From Rhizobium sp. BK376 (GTDB lineage Bacteria > Pseudomonadota > Alphaproteobacteria > Rhizobiales > Rhizobiaceae), in assembly GCF_004341625.1 (NCBI RefSeq), contig NZ_SLZG01000006.1, forward strand, positions 303,065-367,064: a DNA stretch of 64,000 nt, in the 5' to 3' direction. Positions 60,090 through 64,000 of this stretch are shown here, in pieces. Within the stretch, counting starts at the first letter, position 1, and each line of letters opens with the position of its first letter. Under the pieces are notes generated by a model. The model was not told where the DNA came from. It saw only the letters and a program-made list of their open reading frames with translations, and made no database searches. A program made the translations under genes and the position numbers.

Positions 60090-60103
60090 GCCCGGCCCGT
60101 CGA

Positions 60104-61111
60104 TCAGGCCGACAGGAACTTGATCAGAAGGTCGGTCGTTTCGGTGGGATTCTCCTCCGGAAAAAAGTGGCCACCCTTCATTGCCTGACCCTCGACATGA
60201 TCTGCCCACTTGCGCCAGATGCCGAGAGGGCCGCCGTCCTTCTGATAGAAAACATCAAGGGGGCCGCCAGCACCCCAGAGATGGAGAACCGGACAGGCGA
60301 TACGCCGCAACGCTTCCTGGTCTTTTTTGTCATGCTCGATATCGATCGAAGCAGCGGCGCGAAATTCCTCGCAAACCGCGTGTGTCCGGGCGGTATCGTG
60401 ATAGGTCGACGTATATTCCGCCCTGACATCGGGACCGAATGAGCCCGCACCAAATGTATTGTCGAAGATGGCTTCGGGATCACCGGCGAGATATCTCTCG
60501 GGAAGGGGCGCCTTCTGTGCGAGCAGCGTCCATGGCCAATATGCCAAAGCGAATCTTGCATCGGCGTGACCCCATCCCTCGGAAATCGGAATGGCGTCGA
60601 AAACCGCCAGCCGACGTACTTTCTCGGCGTGGTCGAGTGTGAGGCGATAGGCGACGCGGGCACCGCGGTCGTGACCGACGAGATCGAATTTCGAGAAGCC
60701 GAGTTTGTCCATCACCTCGACAAGCTCGTCGCCCATTGCCCTCTTCGAATAGGCGTAATGGTCGTCGGTCGAGGCCGGCACGCCGCTGCGCCCGTAACCG
60801 CGAAGGTCGACGCAGATCACCGTGTGGCTTTTGGCGAGAACAGGCGCCATGAAGCGCCACATCAGGCTGCTCCGGGGAAAACCGTGCACCAGGAGAAGCG
60901 GCGAGCCACTTCCGTAACGGCGAACGAAAATCGTGTTGTCCTTGGTCTTGACTTCAACGGGCTCGAAGTCGGTCGGACCTGCTGCTGGCGTTGCCTGGCT
61001 CGACTGGGCTGAAACCGGATTTGCCAGGATTGCCGATGCTAAGACCGTGCCGGACGCGGCGGTAATGGCGCGCAGGACGGTGCGGCGGTCGAGGTCTGTC
61101 TTTCCTGTCAT
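60104..61111 (-). CDS. Tat-exported alpha/beta-hydrolase, haloacetate dehalogenase/epoxide hydrolase-like
   Basis: A 335-residue alpha/beta-hydrolase with a twin-arginine signal (LDRRTVLRAITAASGTVLAS, residues 7-26). The core carries HGFPRSSLMWRFM (oxyanion and cap region), DLRGYGRSG, the nucleophile elbow GHDRGARVAYR with an Asp nucleophile as in dehalogenases and epoxide hydrolases, and a terminal GGHFFPEENP with the catalytic His. Fluoroacetate dehalogenases bind the halide through a YWHW-like stretch; here the equivalent reads YWPW, so defluorination is doubtful. The amidase gene is next upstream. Confidence 0.88.
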   Translation of the reverse strand: MTGKTDLDRRTVLRAITAASGTVLASAILANPVSAQSSQATPAAGPTDFEPVEVKTKDNTIFVRRYGSGSPLLLVHGFPRSSLMWRFMAPVLAKSHTVICVDLRGYGRSGVPASTDDHYAYSKRAMGDELVEVMDKLGFSKFDLVGHDRGARVAYRLTLDHAEKVRRLAVFDAIPISEGWGHADARFALAYWPWTLLAQKAPLPERYLAGDPEAIFDNTFGAGSFGPDVRAEYTSTYHDTARTHAVCEEFRAAASIDIEHDKKDQEALRRIACPVLHLWGAGGPLDVFYQKDGGPLGIWRKWADHVEGQAMKGGHFFPEENPTETTDLLIKFLSA

Positions 61112-61372
61112 TTCTGAGATCTCCTGATGAATATTGCAGGGTGAATTTGAATTCTGGCTTGCGAAACAGGGAAGCGATGCGTCGAAGGAATCGCTTCCAG
61201 TTGCCTGACATGTCGCTGACGCTGTCGGCCGCGTCAGGGGTGATGGCGGCAGCCCGAGCCAGGGATCGAGGAAAATCTTTTGTTTTTATTGTCTTGCGGA
61301 TTCGGCTTGATGGCGAGCCGTTGGGCGATGTTGAGGCACCCGGAAACAGGTTTCCGGGGGCCTTCCTGACTA

Positions 61373-62779
61373 TCAGAGCGACGGATACAGGTTGCGAACC
61401 GGGCTGACCGACTCCAGGCGGGCGGCTGCGTCGAACATCGTCGACTCCGCATACCAGGCGGACGAGAGTTGCACGCCGATCGGCAGGCCGTTGCTGCTGG
61501 TACCGAACCGCAGGGTCATCGCCGGCAGGCCGGTCAGGCTAAAGGGCGAGGTCCCGTTCATGACCTGGAAGGGCGACCAGGCCTTTCCGTCCACGATCAC
61601 GTCGTCCAGGCCGTGCTTTGTAGCCGGGAACGGCGTGACAGGCGCAAGCAGCACGTCGTAGCGCTGGAAGTAGCTGGCGAATTCGTCGCGCAGACGCTCA
61701 ACCGTCTGCTCGTGGGCGACGAAGTCTTCGATCGGCGTGTCGGCACCATCGAGAACCAGTCTGGCATGACGAAACACCTTATCCTCATGACCGGCAACGG
61801 CCTTCGCGAAATTGGGTTTAGCTTCCATCTGATGAAGCTGCCACAGGACGGTGACGGTATCGGTGTCGCGCAGGAGCGGCAGATCGACCTCCTCTACCTC
61901 GGCCCCGATGCCCGCCAGTGCCTGCGCCGCGGCCTTTACGGTTGCCGCGACTTCGGGATCGATCGGCCCGAAGAAACCATTGTCGGCGATCCAGCCCACG
62001 CGCAGCGGACGGATCTGAAGTGCTCCGAGATCGACAGTCGGCGGGACGGTCGAGAAGCCGTCGGCACCATCGGGACCGGCGATGATCGAATAGGCCAGTG
62101 CCACGTCACGCACGCTGCGCGCCATCGGGCCGATGTGCCAGAGGCGGCGGGGTGCGCGCGGCCAGTGACCGGTCAACGGTACGCGGCCATGCGTTGCCTT
62201 GAGACCGACGATGCCGGTGTGGGCGGCCGGACCGCGGGTCGAGATCGACAGATCGCTGCCGATACCGAGCGGGGACATGCCGGCTGCGATCGCGGCCGAC
62301 TCGCCGCCGCTCGAACCGCCCGGAGTGTAGTCGAGATTCCAGGGGTTGTTGGTCTGGCCGGTCAGAAGGTTGTCGGTCTCGATGGAGGTGGCGAACTCCG
62401 GCGGATTGGTCTTGGCGATAAGGATGCCTCCGGCAGCCTTGACGCGGGCAACCGCGGTGGCGTCGGTGTCGGGCACACGTCCCCTAAAGATCGGCGAGCC
62501 GCGCTGGGTGAGAACACCGGCTGTATCGATGCTGTCTTTAACGGTGAAGGGAACGCCGTGGAGAGCGCCGAGCGTCTCGCCGGCCATGACGGCTGCTTCG
62601 GCCTTCTTGGCGGATACCAGTGCCCCGTCAGCCATCGTGACAATAGCGTTGACCTTGGGATTCACCGCCTCGATACGATCGAGATGTGCCTTGACGACCT
62701 CGACGGGCGAGACCTGCTTGGTGCGGATGAGCTCGGCCAGCTTTGTGGCGTCCGTGTAATAGAGTTTATCTTGTTGCAT
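61373..62779 (-). CDS. Amidase signature-family hydrolase
   Basis: A 468-residue amidase. The Ser-cisSer-Lys triad can be placed by the fixed spacing of the family: Lys81 (VPFTVKDSI), cis-Ser156 (PGGSSGGES) and nucleophile Ser180 (GSDLSISTRGPAA). The motif around Ser180 departs from the usual GGSIR form: SIS-TR replaces GGS-IR. A good GGAGAAGAG ribosome-binding site precedes the ATG at 62779. It faces a TetR gene whose operator lies between them. The substrate amide is unknown; indole-acetamide, nicotinamide or nylon-type amides are all possible in this family. Confidence 0.9.
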   Translation of the reverse strand: MQQDKLYYTDATKLAELIRTKQVSPVEVVKAHLDRIEAVNPKVNAIVTMADGALVSAKKAEAAVMAGETLGALHGVPFTVKDSIDTAGVLTQRGSPIFRGRVPDTDATAVARVKAAGGILIAKTNPPEFATSIETDNLLTGQTNNPWNLDYTPGGSSGGESAAIAAGMSPLGIGSDLSISTRGPAAHTGIVGLKATHGRVPLTGHWPRAPRRLWHIGPMARSVRDVALAYSIIAGPDGADGFSTVPPTVDLGALQIRPLRVGWIADNGFFGPIDPEVAATVKAAAQALAGIGAEVEEVDLPLLRDTDTVTVLWQLHQMEAKPNFAKAVAGHEDKVFRHARLVLDGADTPIEDFVAHEQTVERLRDEFASYFQRYDVLLAPVTPFPATKHGLDDVIVDGKAWSPFQVMNGTSPFSLTGLPAMTLRFGTSSNGLPIGVQLSSAWYAESTMFDAAARLESVSPVRNLYPSL

Positions 62780-62795
62780 TTCTCTTCTCCTTTGT

Positions 62796-62823
62796 CTAAC
62801 TAACGTTAGTTAGCTAACGCTAG
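62796..62823. promoter_or_regulatory. TetR operator between amidase and TetR genes
   Basis: CTAACTAACGTTAGTTAG (62796-62813) is a perfect 18-bp palindrome, followed at once by the overlapping CTAACGCTAG element (62814-62823). It lies 17 bases upstream of the amidase start codon and 67 bases before the TetR start. Confidence 0.75.
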
Positions 62824-62889
62824 AAGCAAACTTTCCCTTGGTCAACCCCCTTTTTTCGATTAACTGGGAAGGATCAGAAAGGCCTTGAA

Positions 62890-63453
62890 ATGAGCTCGAA
62901 TGCGCGTGAAGACATCCTTGCGGCCGCGAAAAGGTCGGCCCAGGCCCATGGCTATGGCGGCCTCAGCATGCGCGATCTGGCAGCTGAAGTCGGCATAAAG
63001 GCTGCCAGTCTCTACTATCATTTTCCGAGCAAGGCCGACTTGGCGTCAGCAGTCGCCAAGCGATACTGGGAGGACGCGGCAGCCGATCTCGAAAAGATCT
63101 GGGACGAATATCCTGATCCGGTCGAGCGACTGCTCTTCTTCCCGGAGACCTTTCGACGGGCGCTCGAAAACGGTAACCGTATGTGCCTGTGCAGTTTTAT
63201 GGGTGCCGAGTTTGACGACCTGCCGGAAACGGTGAAAAAGGAAGTGCAGATCTTCGCCGACGTCAATGTGGCGTGGTTGAAGAAGGCACTGATCGCGACT
63301 GGAGCTGTCGAGCCGGATGCGAGCGACGCGCGCGCCAAGGCCGTGTTTGCGGCTGTGGCGGGCGCCCAGCTGATGGCAAGAAGCCGGGCGGACATATCCC
63401 TCTATGACACGCTGATCGATGGCTACCGGGCGGCGGGACTTCTGCCGGCCTGA
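62890..63453 (+). CDS. TetR-family transcriptional regulator
   Basis: A 187-residue TetR repressor. The N-terminal helix-turn-helix (about residues 5-52) contains YGGLSMRDLAAEVGIKAASL and YYHFPSKADLASAV. The C-terminal ligand domain is helical and contains RMCLCSFMGAEFDDLP. The start ATG is preceded by GAAAGGCCTTGAA. It is divergent from the amidase, with an 18-bp palindrome in the gap, and should repress both genes. The downstream 240 bases contain no gene. Confidence 0.93.
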   Translation: MSSNAREDILAAAKRSAQAHGYGGLSMRDLAAEVGIKAASLYYHFPSKADLASAVAKRYWEDAAADLEKIWDEYPDPVERLLFFPETFRRALENGNRMCLCSFMGAEFDDLPETVKKEVQIFADVNVAWLKKALIATGAVEPDASDARAKAVFAAVAGAQLMARSRADISLYDTLIDGYRAAGLLPA

Positions 63454-63636
63454 ATTTGCTCAGGGTACGGAGAGGCGCCGCAACCGCGCGATTCCGCTTC
63501 GATATCGAGGCTGGGATCGCGGATCAGACGATTTGAATAAACCGGCGCGGAGACGACAATATGCCTCCCTGAAGGACACAATCGTGCCTTCCGCTCGGTA
63601 ATCAAGATGAGTTTACGATTTGCCGCGGCAAGGGGC

Positions 63637-63669
63637 GCCGTTTCGGACGGCATGATGCTCCGAAACGGC
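63637..63669 (-). terminator. Hairpin after the thiolase gene
   Basis: Perfect 11-bp stem GCCGTTTCGGA/TCCGAAACGGC with an 11-base loop (CGGCATGATGC), 22 bases beyond the thiolase stop on the minus strand. No T-tract. Its loop resembles sequences common in rhizobial intergenic DNA. Confidence 0.5.
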
Positions 63670-63691
63670 AAAGCGGGAGGCTTCGCGCCCG

Positions 63692-64000
63692 TCAGACCCG
63701 CTCGAGCGCGATGGCGATGCCCTGGCCGACGCCGATGCACATGGTCGACAGCGAATAGCGGCCACCGGTTTCCTTGAGTTCCAGCGCAGCCGTGCCGGTG
63801 ATCCGAGCGCCGGACATGCCAAGCGGATGACCGAGCGCGATGGCGCCGCCGTTGCGATTGACGCGGGCATCGTCATCGGCAATCCCGAGTTCGCGCAGAA
63901 CAGCAAGGCCCTGCGAGGCGAAGGCCTCGTTGAGTTCGATGACGTCGAACTGCTCCTGGGTCATTCCGAGCCTAGCCATCAGCTTGCGTGATGCCGGGAT
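63692..64000 (-). CDS. Acetyl-CoA acetyltransferase/3-oxoadipyl-CoA thiolase, C-terminal part (PcaF-like)
   Basis: The last 102 residues of a thiolase; the 5' part lies beyond base 64000. The frame runs without interruption to the window edge. Active-site motifs are complete for this half: NEAFASQGLAVLREL, the histidine motif GGAIALGHPLGMSGARI and the second cysteine in STMCIGVGQG. The GIADDDARVN stretch resembles PcaF, which cleaves beta-ketoadipyl-CoA at the end of aromatic degradation. Its neighbours upstream are out of view, so a protocatechuate pathway context cannot be confirmed. Confidence 0.88.
   Translation of the reverse strand: MPASRKLMARLGMTQEQFDVIELNEAFASQGLAVLRELGIADDDARVNRNGGAIALGHPLGMSGARITGTAALELKETGGRYSLSTMCIGVGQGIAIALERV

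Larger units (their letters stand above)
59751..60103. other. Intergenic region upstream of the DHA2 transporter
   Basis: About 350 bases holding a palindrome (59923-59940) and, at the far end, a hairpin following the next hydrolase gene (60053-60089). No gene seen. The AT-rich stretch 59940-60000 is a possible promoter zone. Confidence 0.5.

Noticed and set aside
61469..62803. 444-codon plus-strand open frame
   Set aside because: Antisense to the amidase, which has an intact catalytic triad and ribosome-binding site.
1..64000. tRNA, rRNA, CRISPR arrays, insertion sequences, phage genes, riboswitches
   Set aside because: None recognised on reading both strands; a covariance-model scan could still find a structured RNA that I missed.

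Overview
The window looks like accessory or metabolic DNA from a Rhizobium-like alphaproteobacterium (Rhizobiaceae). The base composition is GC-rich with strong third-position GC, so many long antisense open frames appear. There are five ABC importers, PotABCD- and RbsABC-style transport operons, a PcaF-type thiolase and a rhizobial-type palindromic intergenic repeat. I see no tRNA, rRNA, CRISPR array, insertion sequence or phage gene. Species and replicon (chromosome or plasmid) cannot be decided from the sequence alone.

Layout. 1-4609 (minus): operon of a polysaccharide deacetylase-like enzyme, a peptide/nickel-type ABC importer (binding protein and two permeases; no ATPase inside the window) and a truncated SDR, facing an IclR regulator. 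5681-9800 (plus): three-subunit periplasmic molybdenum hydroxylase (2Fe-2S, tri-haem cytochrome c, Mo subunit). 9896-12016 (minus): Prc tail-specific protease. 12402-20083: two divergent arms that combine an RbsABC-like importer with an SfnB-type acyl-CoA-dehydrogenase-fold oxidoreductase and two FMNH2-dependent monooxygenases (DmoA/NtaA-like and SsuD-like), which suggests organosulfur scavenging; then an AraC regulator and an NmrA-like protein. 22410-26353: a large LuxR/AAA regulator and a secreted alpha/beta-hydrolase.

26683-38435 (plus) is the most striking block: a CUT1-type importer with two ATPases and a 71-residue membrane protein, followed by a fused DhaK-DhaL kinase, a free DhaL, DhaM, HPr, PTS enzyme I, a small possible HTH protein and a second free DhaK. 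The motifs suggest that an ATP-type and a PEP/PTS-type dihydroxyacetone kinase are encoded together, with their own complete phosphate relay.

38498-44168 (minus): a PotABCD-like importer followed by a hydantoin/aspartate-type racemase and a flavin-reductase-fold protein, facing a GntR/FCD regulator. 45404-48961: ZntB-like transporter, DUF302 protein, and a MocR regulator facing a secreted cupin. 49029-53421: quinone-oxidoreductase-like enzyme, HxlR regulator with a palindromic operator, and an EmrAB-type efflux pair. 53906-58027: a second molybdenum hydroxylase with a different gene order. 58164-63453: DHA2 efflux pump, Tat-exported dehalogenase-like hydrolase, and an amidase facing a TetR regulator with a clear palindromic operator. 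63692-64000: C-terminal part of a PcaF-like thiolase.

Many promoter regions hold short palindromes beside a matching regulator gene. These are listed separately from the genes.
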